This document shows positions 1 through 9,077 of a stretch of 64,000 nt of DNA, piece by piece. This DNA comes from Isochrysis galbana. Its lineage: Eukaryota; Haptophyta; Isochrysidales; Isochrysidaceae. Position 1 is the first letter of the stretch. Each line of letters begins with the position of its first letter. The DNA is taken from NCBI GenBank assembly GCA_018136815.1, contig CM030938.1:5232749-5296748 (forward strand). Direction: 5' to 3'. The notes under the pieces are model-generated. The model saw nothing but the letters and a program-made list of their open reading frames with translations. It was not told where the DNA came from and ran no database searches. Made by a program: the position numbers and the translations under genes.

Positions 1-84
1 GGAGCGGTGTGGTGCGGACTTGTGTCTGCTGTGGGCTGTCCCAACATGCTAACGCGTGTTGTCTCGTGTGCCCTCTTCACGCAG

Positions 85-1117
85 TCATTGGGTGGAGGAG
101 TTCCTTAAGGTGGCAAGACTCCGGCTTCATAGCCTTGAGCTGGCAGAGGCAGAAGCGTCCTCAGCAGCCATGGAGGCGAGGCGCCAGTCAGAACGCGATC
201 GACGCAAGTCTATGGAAGCCCCTCGGCAACCGACATTCCAAACATCGCATGGTCAAGAGACCGATCGGCCATCACCAACGCCGCCTTCTGTGCCGCCTCG
301 TTCTCGCACGTCAGCCTCCACGCATTCGCACCCTATAAGACCGCCACAGTCAGACGGACACTCCGAGCAACGGCCAAATTCTCCACATGTCCACCCACAG
401 CCAGGCAACACGCGACAGGGGGGAGTGCCCGGCATGTCCAAAGGCGAACCGTTCTCGCAAGTAGATCCACATTTTCAGCATGCTCCGAGGTATCAAAATC
501 CCACAGAGAGTATGCCAAGCTCTGAAGATGCAAGTGGAAATGGCGAGGAAGGGCTTGGGGCCTCTCGCGGCTGCACATTTGCATCAGCGGCAGAGGTATT
601 GGCTGCGTCGCGGTCGAGGGGAGCGTCACAACAAGCTCGAGATTCAGCAACGATGTCAAGATCATCAGGTCACGTTGGAGGTGTCCCCGACGTTGAGTCG
701 CGGCATCGCTCGAGGCCCTCTCGCCATTCGACTTCAGCCTCGCAGGGTTCACCCATACGAGCTGTTCATGAGCCACAGGCCAAGCGTGCTTCGTCCAGCA
801 ATGGCACTCAGCAAGCGCCTCGGGTGCCCACACTAGCAAGAGCGAGCCGATGTTGCGCTGACCGTCCCGATCCGCCGCGCTGTATCAATTTAGATGGGGA
901 CAAGAGGTTTGGCGCATCGCCTACGGGTGGCGCTCGCTCTACTGGAGAGCAGACGCCTGGACCGCCCGACTCTGACCCGGCGCGCTCGTCGCCTGTCACA
1001 GCTGCTGAATGGTTGCCTGAGCGCAGCGGGCCAGGCCGAAAGCGGAAGAGGGGTGCCCTTGGGAAGGAGGTCCATCCGCTTAAGCAAGTGTCGATCAACA
1101 ACTTCTTCCAGAGATGA
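85..1117 (+). CDS. POLD3-like DNA polymerase delta subunit, last exon
   Basis: The reading frame is open from the window edge; the exon probably begins at 85 after a pyrimidine-rich CACGCAG acceptor and ends with TGA at 1115-1117. About 344 residues are visible. Most are low-complexity, basic and Ser/Pro/Arg-rich. The end is diagnostic: a basic nuclear-localisation patch (GRKRKRG) is followed by QVSINNFF and two further residues before the stop. That is a perfect PCNA-interacting (PIP) box, Qxx[ILM]xxFF, at the extreme C-terminus. Human POLD3/p66 ends in an almost identical QVSITGFF box, and Cdc27/Pol32 proteins share this layout of a disordered basic tail plus terminal PIP box. POLD3 is the delta-polymerase subunit that tethers the enzyme to the sliding clamp. 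The N-terminal domain lies upstream of the window, so TRAIP or another PIP-tailed protein remains possible. Confidence is high for PIP-tailed coding sequence and moderate for the POLD3 name. Confidence 0.5.
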
Positions 1118-2254
1118 GCTGCTTATGTCAGCTACACAATTGCTCAAATTCATTAGCTTGCTCTGCCGCGAGATGCGTTGAGCGTATTCCATGGACGAGG
1201 ATGGCGTACTCACGCAGCATTCATACACACGCGGTCTACGATGGTTTCAGTCCTGTTTCTTTGCATGTCATCCCTCGGGTGCGCTCATTGGTTCTAGTCC
1301 AAGAATGGAGAGGAGTTGGATTTGTGTCCGGCATATTTCCGAGTAAAACACACCAAGCTCGCCGTCACGCACGTGCCTTTTGCTAGGTGGCTTGTGCGCG
1401 CGAAGAGGCGAGTGGCTCAAGTGTCTAGTAGCGTGCGTGGTGGTGGTGGTGCGAGTTGTGGAATATGCAAGGCGTGTTTGGAGGCCTGTAGCAAGCATTC
1501 GAAGTACAGCTGGAAGAACGAGGGGACGAGAGCCCTACAGTTGACAGTTGGGTCTGACACCACCCCAGCCGCGCGGGGGAGATACTTAAGATTGCAGCTC
1601 TCGCGTCAACTTAGTTTGTAGTAGTACTCCCGTCCGGCGGGAGATACATTTAAGATTAGCTCTCGGGGGGGAGGCACCGCGTGCCTCGTGCCCTTCCCCC
1701 CCGGGCTCCGACTACCCTCCGGGGGGTCCGTCCATCGCCCGTCGGTGCTCAATCACTAGTCATCCCGCGCCGGGCAAGGGAGTGCTGGAGCCCGAGGGGG
1801 AGGGCACGAGGCGCCTCCCCCATGTGAACGAAGTATAGACTCAGTTGACGATTGAAGTATCATTAGCGGTGAAATCCCAAATGCCCCAATCCCAACCACA
1901 TCTCACGTGCTTCTACTGAGGCGCGATGAGCTAACGTCCCGAGGACTCCCTCTTTTCTGCCCTCGCGCTTTGTGATGCAGCAGGTCTCTCAGGCGCTGGG
2001 AGTACGAGTAAAAATCGGCTGACACCACGAGGATCGCCCCCCCATCCCAGGGAACGAACACCTAAAGCTAGAGACGGCTGAGACCCCGCATCGACAAACC
2101 GCGAAAGAGAACGGAAGCACAGACTCGCATACCCGCACACGACCGGTGTAGCCCTAACCGGGTCGGGCGGCCGCCTAGTGACACAAGAGAATGGGGATAA
2201 CCATAAGGCTAGGGGCTGGCACATAAAGCCTACCCCTCTCAAGCTCGACATCTA
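1118..2254. other. Intergenic DNA with GC-rich foldback repeat
   Basis: No convincing gene. Between about 1660 and 1850 a GC-rich sequence (GGGGGAGGC...CTCGTGCCCT, then GAGGGCACGAGGCGCCTCCCCC) folds back on itself. It ends beside AAGTATAGACTCAGTT. This is the same GC-rich family found at 8.4, 15.4, 34.4, 38.9 and 58.3 kb, where the end is the near-palindrome AACTAAGTATAAACTTAGTT. Confidence 0.5.
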
Positions 2255-2390
2255 GTGCCCCTATGTAGCGCACAATGGGAGTTGCCGCACGGCAGGATGA
2301 GGAAGCGAGCGGAGGGCGAGCGGGCGGGGATCATCGCAAGTGTGGAATTCCAAGGTTGCGCGCGCGGCGTGAATATAAAGAAATCCCCCT
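2255..2390 (+). repeat. Dispersed repeat, copy 1 (second copy near 38.6 kb)
   Basis: The block CTATGTAGCGCACAATGGGA, followed by GTTGCCGCACGGCAGGA and, about 95 nt on, GCGCGCGCGGCGTGAATATAAAG, recurs with the same order and spacing at 38585-38715. A further copy of the second half sits near 39.2 kb. No coding content; probably a small non-autonomous element. Confidence 0.5.
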
Positions 2391-2420
2391 CCCCCCCCCT
2401 CGATTCGTGCACCGAACAGT

Positions 2421-2690
2421 TCATTTATTGACGTTATCCCCTCCTTCTTTTCTTGCTGGACGCTGCAGCACCTCGACCAACGTCTCCTTCGGAAGGCCAA
2501 AGCACACACGTGTGCCAAGCCGTTCGCCCACTGTACCCATCTCAACAACAGTGCCCGGAGGATATTCGCCAGATCCTTCGAGCACAGGCACGAGTGATGC
2601 CGCCGCGTTCGGTAAGACCATGGCCTCTTTCTGCGTTTCGCCATAGTAAATGCCTCCTCCATCGGGCTGTACGTTGAATTGCGCAATCTG
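2421..2690 (-). CDS. Possible terminal exon, unknown protein
   Basis: On the minus strand an acceptor (CTATACTTCAG) at about 2691 opens an 89-residue frame that starts IAQFNVQPDGGG and ends in KEGGDNVNK and a stop. Codon choice is host-like (G/C at third positions) and the residue mix is protein-like, with Gly/Pro turns. It might be the last exon of the ankyrin gene just upstream: a donor at CCAGAG|GTGCGA near 3070 would join in phase 0 through an intron of about 380 bp. It might also belong to a separate gene. No domain recognised. Confidence 0.35.
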   Translation of the reverse strand, partial: QIAQFNVQPDGGGIYYGETQKEAMVLPNAAASLVPVLEGSGEYPPGTVVEMGTVGERLGTRVCFGLPKETLVEVLQRPARKEGGDNVNK

Positions 2691-2757
2691 AAGTATAGGG
2701 CCGTTGAGGGATCAGGTGAGCGCCATTTCCAATGCTATGCGGATGTAGGTGGTGTCG

Positions 2758-2915
2758 CTACCACAAGGAACAAATTCAGACATCAGTGGCATCGAGAGCG
2801 GCCATTCATGGCCGTGGGGCAAGCGCAGGTGAAGCACACAAGGAACAAACTCAGAAATCAAGCGCGTCGAGAGTGGGCATCCATGGCCGTGGGGGCAAGC
2901 GATGGTGAGGCAGGG
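2758..2915 (+). repeat. Two-copy tandem repeat, about 75 bp unit
   Basis: The unit ACAAGGAACAAATTCAGA...CATGGCCGTGGGGCAAGCG is repeated once directly with about 80% identity. It lies between the ankyrin gene's annotated stop and the possible terminal exon, and may be intronic. Confidence 0.6.
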
Positions 2916-3032
2916 AGACAACGCTATTGAGATTAGGAGGAATAGAACGCGCTCGAGAGTTCTAGTGCGACAGTTTACCACGTAGCCTGGGCAAACGGCT
3001 CGGCAAATGACAAGCCCCGCAGCACTTAAGAC

Positions 3033-4431
3033 CTAGTCTGAGCGCGGCGGAGTGTGATAGATAGGGGAATCATGTCGCACCTCTGGATACGCCTGTGCGA
3101 CAGCAGCTTCTTGCGTTGCACGCAACTTTGGCACCACCGCAGCTCCAACACACGCTCGACGATTGTTCTCGGTCGTAAGCCTGACGTCGTCTGAATAAAG
3201 CTGCGGGTTCATTTGAGAACGTTCGAGCGCCAGCTTTAACCTGTCAAGAAGGGTGAGAGGGTCACGAGCAAGTAGCGGCCAAACTGTGAGGCTGCACGGA
3301 CATTTTGTAGACCAATATGTGTCGCAAGATTGGCACCCAAAGCCAAGCCAGGGTACTAGTACCAACGGTCCAGCGACGATCTTGCGATCTATGACGGCAG
3401 GGTTGCCGTTGTTGAGGTGTACTTGCAGCTTACTTAAGCTCTTCATCAATGCTCTCAGCCACGTCGGCCAGAGCCATTCGCTCCCCGCTTAAAACCGACT
3501 CTTCAGGCATAAGTTTGGGCTGACAGACATTATAGCCAGTTGATGAGAACGGTTTTGACGTGCGCTGCTCTTGCACAGGCCCCGAGGGATTCTGTTTCTG
3601 ATAGATCCAAGCTCCAGCGCGCCAAAGCACAGATGTTGGCTCCTTTTTAGCATGAGCTGACTCAAGTGCCGGCTTGAGCTCTGTAGGATAGAGTGGGCGT
3701 TGCGGCACAGGCTCGGCCTCAATTTCATTGGCTCGCCTCGTCACATTCTTCACCCAACTGCGGAAGGGAAAGGTCAGTCGTGGGATACGAATGAGCTTGT
3801 GAAAGACGACAAGCAGGCAAGATGCTTTCTTGAGACACGGTCGGAATCCTTGAGGAGTGCTGGATGATGCCATCAGTGTCCGAAATATGAGCAGACAGTG
3901 TGCAATTGATGGCAAGGCACCGGCATAGAGGAAGATTGAAGCAGCTCACTTGTGGAAATTAAAATTTCTCACTCGATTTTCTTCTGCCCGGCGCATGGCA
4001 TAGTCGATTGGCGTCTGCCCGTAGAAATCTGGAAGCGATGCATCTGCTCCCGCTTCAAGCAGCGCCTCCGCCACTCCTCGATAGCCCTCTTGCGCTGCGT
4101 AGCTTAAGGGCGTCATCTGCATGAAGCCGCATGGCTCATCCGGTTTGGCACCTGCCTCCAAAAGGACTTGCACGCACTCAAGGCTACCGGTCATCGCGGC
4201 CGCCGCTAATGCAGATAGACCCGAGGAAGACGAAGCATCAGGTGAGGCATTGGCCGCAAGGAGCGACTTGAGCAGCGCCACGCGGCCCACCTCAGCGCAT
4301 GCGACGACGGGGCTCTCGCCATCTGGCGAAAGGCCATTGACACCCCCGGGCCAGCTGCCCAACGCCTTGACGACCTCCTCGGCGGTGGCAGACCGCACCA
4401 TATCCACCAGATTGGTGCCCGTCTCCGCCAT
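3033..4431 (-). CDS. Ankyrin-repeat protein, 3 exons
   Basis: Exons run 4431-3950, 3757-3434 and 3240-3033. Donors are GTGAGC and GTAAGC; acceptors are CCTTCCGCAG and CTTGACAG. All phases fit (482, 324 and 208 nt), giving 337 residues from ATG 4431. Exon 1 holds about three ankyrin repeats (residues ~38-150), with the typical LLEAGA and TPLSYAAQEGYRGVAEALL pattern. Exons 2 and 3 encode a charged, helical tail without a recognised domain. Ankyrin repeats bind proteins, so this is probably an adaptor; its partner is unknown. The introns are 192 and 193 bp. In unspliced DNA each exon seems to stop one codon after the donor (AAGTGA, AAGTAA), so a naive reading would see three separate small genes. 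An additional terminal exon at 2690-2421 is possible. Confidence 0.75.
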
Positions 4432-4536
4432 CGTGGTCCAGCGGGCGGCGGCGTTGCGACGGAAATGCCGCGGTAACGGATTTCACATGGATGCTGGATA
4501 CTGAATGCAGTTCCGTGTTCACGTGTTCACAGCACA

Positions 4537-5113
4537 TGAACGCTTCCGTCTGCTGCTCGCAGCCCTTGTTTCACGTTATACGTGGGTGCCGCTCCTTCCG
4601 GGTGTCTGGGGCGACGCGAATCTTAGGCTAACCTTTTACTATTACATTGGGGCTGCTTTTATTTGGTCGTGCTAAGGTTGAACGCCGCTCCACCCAGTGG
4701 AAACAAGGGTGGCGATAAGGGGACGGTGGTGGGTAGGCTGTAGCGTGTTTCGTGTTTCTTGTAGTGTGTAGTGTGTGTTATAGCTTGAGCGGGCTGGTGC
4801 GGGGCGCGGCGAAGGGCGGGAGAGAAAGAGGCGCGTATCCCCTCTGCGGGGGGGAGGTATGCTATTTTTGTTTTCTTTCTCTCCCTTACTCTGGTCACGC
4901 CCCCTTGCTGCTCCGTCGTCGTTCTCAGTTACGCAAACTAAAGTTCGCTATCATTGAACGCTTCCGTCTGCTGCTTGCAGCCCTTGTTTCACGTTATACG
5001 TGGGTACGTGGGTGCCGCTCCTTCCGGGTGTCTGGGGTGACGCGAATCTTAGGCTAACCTTTTACTTTTACATTGGGGCTGCTTTTATTTGGTTAGTGCT
5101 AAGGTTGAACGCC
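4537..5113 (+). mobile_element. TRIM-like element with direct terminal repeats
   Basis: Two direct repeats, 4537-4686 and 4955-5113, both begin TGAACGCTTCCGTCTGCTG and end CTAAGGTTGAACGCC. They are about 95% identical; copy 2 has a 9-bp internal duplication (TACGTGGG). They flank about 268 bp without an ORF. This resembles a terminal-repeat retrotransposon in miniature, or a segmental duplication. No clear target-site duplication was seen. Confidence 0.45.
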
Positions 5114-5114
5114 A

Positions 5115-5230
5115 CTGCCACTGCGCCGAGAGCTCCTTGGAGCCTCGGGCCGCGTGGGCACGATACCCCCGTTTAAAGGCGCATGTTGAATGTATGCTAG
5201 GATGGGTGACTGGTACTAGCGCGCTGGGGT
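5115..5230 (+). pseudogene. 5S rRNA-like remnant or 5S-derived SINE head
   Basis: GTTTAAAGGCGC (5171-5182) and TAGGATGGGTGACTGG (5198-5213) match, in order and with the spacing of eukaryotic 5S rRNA, the box A region (GTTAAGC) and box C region (TAGGATGGGTGACC). The 5' half is only loosely similar and the closing helix is not convincing. It directly follows the second terminal repeat of the TRIM-like element. It could be a decayed 5S gene or the promoter of a SINE3-type element. Confidence 0.35.
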
Positions 5231-5628
5231 CTAGCGCCGCTCAGTGCATATCTATACTCCTCGCGCTATACTATATCGCTACTCGAGCTCATGAGCGTGT
5301 CCTCGGCGTGGCCCTTCGACATGGCCAATGAGTTTCATTGTCTCCGGAATCTGATGACTGATGATGCTGCCTGACCTGAATAATAATAATAATAATAATC
5401 AAGGCGGCTTGCCTTCATTTGGTCTCCTTTCCCTCAGGGTTTCTTCCCCTCCCGTGGAGTCTCTGGCCGAGCAACATCAAATACAAAAAAGCTCGGTCCT
5501 AGGACACCGGGCCTAGCTCACCATGAGGGCGCTCCTGTGAGCAAGGGGATGCATGGTTACTAGTGCGTGCCCCCGCTCTCGATGAAAATTCCAGCGGCCT
5601 CCTCGTCACGCATGACGTGGACCTCTCC
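5231..5628. other. Intergenic, AAT microsatellite
   Basis: Contains a seven-unit AAT run at about 5379-5399 and no supported gene. Confidence 0.5.
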
Positions 5629-6264
5629 TCACACTTGTCTTGAAAGGATCGTCTTCAATGAGCGCATCGAATGTATACCGCACTCCTCGTGTGTCAGCTT
5701 GAACTTCTTTTCGATGTCGTAAAAGCTGTGGTACGGGTCAATGTACCCCTGCTTCTTTTCGAGCATGAGGTAATGCCTACCGGTCTTATCGATGGCGTAG
5801 GGATACGGAAAGTCGTTCGCTCCTACAGGCGATACGAATGCGACGATCTCGTCGACGGCCTCAAATTCGAACACTTCGATGCCCACGAAGACGTACTTGA
5901 GGTCGCCGATGTAGAAGAGCAAAGAGTTCCCTGCTTCATTGAGCTCGTTCACTCTGTCGTACCCTCCTGACAATACAGTCAATGGGCAGAGGTGGCTGAT
6001 GCCAACAAACATGTCCTCGCACACGAACGCGTGATGCGAGGCTTCGCCGTGTACATCGACCAAGTGCCTACCGTCATCGCGCTGTGCAACGGACGCGACA
6101 AAGCCCACGCCGCCATTGTCACGGGTCGCGTACTTTTGGACACCGGGTTCAGGGGCGAGAATCCTTCGCCAGTGCTCTTCGAACTCGTGTATACCTGGGT
6201 CTCCCGTCTCAGGTGTGGGAGAGCCATGGTAAAGGAGCGACAAGGCAAGGTCTCTATGTGTCAT
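5629..6264 (-). CDS. Giant-virus-like hypothetical protein, 211 aa
   Basis: Intronless frame from ATG 6264 to 5629. The middle of the protein (residues ~120-175) reads FEFEAVDEIVAFVSPVG, then NDFPYPYAIDKTGRHYLMLE. This pattern of SPVG-ND-PYPYAID-G-YL is one I associate with uncharacterised proteins of nucleocytoplasmic large DNA viruses; I could not search, so the link is from memory. No signal peptide, membrane segment or catalytic motif is evident. Two further intronless ORFs on the same strand follow upstream within 900 bp, a spacing unlike the intron-bearing host genes around them. The simplest reading is an integrated fragment of an algal giant virus, still open. A host orphan gene is the alternative. 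Confidence 0.55.
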   Translation of the reverse strand: MTHRDLALSLLYHGSPTPETGDPGIHEFEEHWRRILAPEPGVQKYATRDNGGVGFVASVAQRDDGRHLVDVHGEASHHAFVCEDMFVGISHLCPLTVLSGGYDRVNELNEAGNSLLFYIGDLKYVFVGIEVFEFEAVDEIVAFVSPVGANDFPYPYAIDKTGRHYLMLEKKQGYIDPYHSFYDIEKKFKLTHEECGIHSMRSLKTILSRQV

Positions 6265-6326
6265 TTATGAGCACGAAACGAAAAAAGCTTCCGTGAGCGT
6301 CTTTCACTTTGTTCCGTGCTCGCCAA

Positions 6327-6794
6327 TCAGTCATCAGATCTGCAGGTACCACTACGACACGTGTATTCACCACAGCACTCCGAGTTACTTTGGCACACCG
6401 ACCCTGGCTCGCGGCATGGCGTCTCACACACTCCCTCGTCATTGCACTCAAGTCCTTCACAGCACTCGTCGCCATAACTGCACCCCCCCCTTTTCTCGAC
6501 ACACGGTGTGACGGTACGGCACTTTTGGTCGGAGCACACGAGATCGTGACAACAGTCTCCATCGTTTGCACACTCTCCATCCACATCCTTGCATCTGTCT
6601 GGCTGCTTCTTCGTGAGTACCAACGCGACGACGGTGGCGGCGACCACGGTGGCGACGACCACCGCAAGGGCAATCAAAAGTCGTTTCGACGGCATATTTA
6701 CCCATATGCCCATTTTTTTTGTCCAACCTTCGGTTCGAAACAAACGCGATGCGCTTGCCTCATGGGGGGGAGGGGGAGTCTCCTGAGTTTGCAT
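6327..6794 (-). CDS. Single-pass membrane protein with Cys-rich repeats
   Basis: Intronless frame to a stop at 6327. The longest version starts at 6794, but an internal Met (MPSKRLL, near 6695) sits right before a strong membrane anchor (ALAVVVATVVAATVVALVL) and is the likelier start: it avoids overlapping the next ORF and gives a type II/III layout. After the anchor come three repeats with a C-x6-C-x4/5-CC-x4-C spacing plus a further Cys (residues ~70-155), the pattern of small disulfide knots (knottin or dickkopf-like). The protein is therefore probably a surface or virion-membrane protein with an extracellular disulfide-rich stalk. The function is not known and nothing here shows it is a toxin. 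It belongs to the virus-like trio. Confidence 0.6.
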   Translation of the reverse strand: MQTQETPPPPHEASASRLFRTEGWTKKMGIWVNMPSKRLLIALAVVVATVVAATVVALVLTKKQPDRCKDVDGECANDGDCCHDLVCSDQKCRTVTPCVEKRGGCSYGDECCEGLECNDEGVCETPCREPGSVCQSNSECCGEYTCRSGTCRSDD

Positions 6795-7128
6795 TCGCTG
6801 TGGATAATCGCTTGGTCACGGTCCTGATGACAAAGACGACCACCGCCACGAGCGCGGCGACGACCCCAAGCGTGACCAACAAGGCGGTCAGCATTACTTT
6901 GTCGAAGATGAAGCGGAGGGCCAGCTGTGTTGGTGTTTCCACCGAGTCCGCACTCTCGCGGCCCCGCCCCGGCCTACGCCGCTTGGCCGCCGGTCGGTCC
7001 GCTGCATCCGGCGTGCCCCTCCGCTCTCCCCGCGTCCGTAGGGCCACACTGTGTGAGGGTGCAGAGGGGAAGGGGAAGTGAGATGACGGACAAGTGCTCC
7101 TACTGGCTCCGTCGACGGCAGGGTGCAA
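6760..7128 (-). CDS. Small single-pass membrane protein
   Basis: Frame of up to 122 residues ending in SGDSPSPP at 6760. A Ser/Arg/Pro-rich N-terminal half precedes one hydrophobic helix (LTALLVTLGVVAALVAVVVFVI) near residues 80-101, then a short polar tail. The start is uncertain; a Met immediately before the helix would give about 44 residues. It overlaps the 5' end of the longest version of the Cys-rich ORF by 35 nt in another frame, a compact arrangement typical of viral genomes. No family recognised. Confidence 0.4.
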   Translation of the reverse strand: MHPAVDGASRSTCPSSHFPFPSAPSHSVALRTRGERRGTPDAADRPAAKRRRPGRGRESADSVETPTQLALRFIFDKVMLTALLVTLGVVAALVAVVVFVIRTVTKRLSTANANSGDSPSPP

Positions 7129-7249
7129 GAAGGGGGGCGAGGAGAGGGTGCGAAAGCGGGAAGCGGGCGGGCACGAGGCGGGTGGGAACGAAGCGGGGGG
7201 CGAGTCGCAGCAGCCCCTGTCCCGATGTTTCCTTTCCTTTGGCGACTCC

Positions 7250-8395
7250 GCCAGAAAGTTGTTGGTTTCCCCTGCCCCCTACGCGGGAGGTTGTCAGATT
7301 AGTGCGCGGTTTTGGAAGGGAATGCGCGGTTTTCTTGGAGTCAAATCTGACAACCTCCCGCTTAGGGGGGAAGGGGGGGGGAAACCAACAACTTTCTGGA
7401 GACGCTGCACCACTCGGCGAGGAAGGGTGCCCGAGCGAGCCGACTCCGCCAGAAAGTTGTTGGTTTCCCCCCCTACCCCCCTACGCGGAAGGGTGTCAGA
7501 TTAGCGCGCGGTTTTGGAGGGGAATGCGCGGTTTTATTGGAGTCAAATCTGACAACCTCCCGCGTAGGGGGGGAGGGGGGAAACCAACAACTCTCTGGGG
7601 ACGCTGCACCACTCGGCGGGGAAGGCTGCACGAGCGAGCTGACTCCGACAGAAAGTTGTTTGCTTCCCCCCCTACCCCCTCACGCGTAAATGTGTCAGAT
7701 TTCAAACCCTTGTACGACAAATGCGTTTACAAAAAAAGTGAAACAACAAAACGAACCGCCTCCCGAGTCTGACCTCCCGCGTAGGGGGGAGGGGGGGAAA
7801 CCAACAACTTTCTGGGGAAGTCACACCGGCCGAGCAGCCCACCCCGCCAAGTCGTGCACCGCCTCCAGAAAGTTGTTGGTTTTCCCCCTACCCCCTCAGG
7901 CGGAAAGGTGTCAGATTTCAATCCCACGTAAGAGAGGCGTTTACAAAAAAGGAACCCCCGAAATCTGACGGGGGGGAGGACATACCGGGAGGGAGGGGAG
8001 GACATACCGGGAGGGAGGGGGAGGACATACCGGGAGGGAGGGGGAGGACATACCGGGAGGGAGGGGGAGGACATACCGGGAGGGAGGGGGAGGGGGAGGA
8101 AACTCGGTCACATGTTGTCCATCACCGCCCACTTGGCCTCGAGAGAGGGGTTCCCCTGCGCCGGAGTCGCCGCATTGGGGCTTGCTCCCATCACGTGCGG
8201 CCGCCGGCTGGGAGAAGCGGGGGCAGGCTGGGAAGGCTGGGAAGGGGAAGCAAACAACTTTCTGTCGGAGTCAGCTCGCTCGTGCAGCCTTCCCCGCCGA
8301 GTGGTGCAGCGTCCCCAGAGAGTTGTTGGTTTCCCCCCTCCCCCCCTACGCGGGAGGTTGTCAGATTTGACTCCAATAAAACCGCGCATTCCCCC
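7250..8395. repeat. Cluster of long-TIR MITEs, some inverted
   Basis: The end sequence CCAGAAAGTTGTTGGTTTCC, then CTACGCGGGAGGTTGTCAGATT, occurs at least nine times on both strands, pairing as inverted repeats of about 50 bp at 7251-7417 and 7449-7595 and in decayed form at 7648-7820 and 7862-7965. The block 7523-7671 returns almost exactly as its reverse complement at 8245-8394, so 150-bp arms about 570 bp apart could form one large hairpin. Near 8106-8180 (-) a short frame ends in SLEAKWAVMDNM; it may be the 3' end of an ORF broken by the insertions. Confidence 0.75.
7970..8101 (+). repeat. Minisatellite, about 23-bp unit
   Basis: The unit GGGAGGACATACCGGGAGGG is repeated five to six times in tandem with very little divergence. 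G-rich on the + strand. Confidence 0.9.
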
Positions 8396-8806
8396 ATGGC
8401 GCGCGCCTGCGGCCCCTCTTCAGGTCCCCAGGTGGCCAGCAGGGGCCTGGGAGCGCAGCTCAGGGGGCAGGTGAGGCTGGGGCATGGCCCTGGCCCCTCC
8501 TGCCTCTCCCTCGCTGGCGCTCCGAGCCCCTGCGGGTCGACTGGAGCTGGCTGGGGGGTCCTGAACAGGGGGGCCCAGGGGGAGGAGGGGCTGGTCAGAG
8601 GGATGGGCTGGCCACGACAGGCCAGGGCGGGCGAGTCAGGCGTGCCTGTGGGGAGAGGAATGGGTCAGCATGGCAGTGTGCTCCTGGCAAGCCATCAGGC
8701 GTGCCAGGAGAGTGGGTGGTTCCTCCCCCATGGCAGGGGAGGAGTGGAGAGAGAGGGGGGCTCGTGCCCCCCCATGGGCGAACTAAGTATAAACTTAGTT
8801 GCTGCC
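8396..8806 (-). repeat. GC-rich dispersed element, copy at 8.4 kb
   Basis: Reverse-oriented copy of the family also seen at 34.4 and 58.3 kb. Shared blocks are the CTGGCACGCCTGATGGCTTGCC core, GGGGGAGGAACCACCCATCC, and GGGGGGGCACGAGCCCCC, ending in the near-palindrome AACTAAGTATAAACTTAGTT. No coding potential is conserved between copies. Confidence 0.75.
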
Positions 8807-9077
8807 TGACCTGAAGAGGATGACCGTATGACCGTGCCACTATCGCGTGTTTGAAAGTCGTCTATTTTTCGCTTGAAGAATAAAGAATATTAGTAGTATG
8901 TTGTTACGTTCACACTTTTTCGATTGTTATTGTGATTGTATTATACGGACTATGGACATTTGATGGCTCAACTTGAGTCTGTCCCATATTCGACGGAACG
9001 CGACGTTTAGCCCTTAATTTATCTTCACATTCAGTTTTTTTTTGCCTTTAATTCACCCATTGTAGTTCGGTAGTTGG
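8807..9077. other. Intergenic, contains a GGACATTTGATGGCTC repeat
   Basis: The block GGACATTTGATGGCTCAACT...GTCCCATATTCGACGGAACG (8952-9001) recurs near 25.36, 50.75 and, inverted, 51.13 kb. AT-rich; no gene. Confidence 0.55.

Noticed and set aside
6927-7772. 281-residue + strand frame through the MITE cluster
   Set aside because: It only reads the repeated inverted ends; the same residues recur with each MITE copy.
7970-8101. CRISPR-like array
   Set aside because: The units are contiguous without spacers: a minisatellite in a eukaryotic genome.
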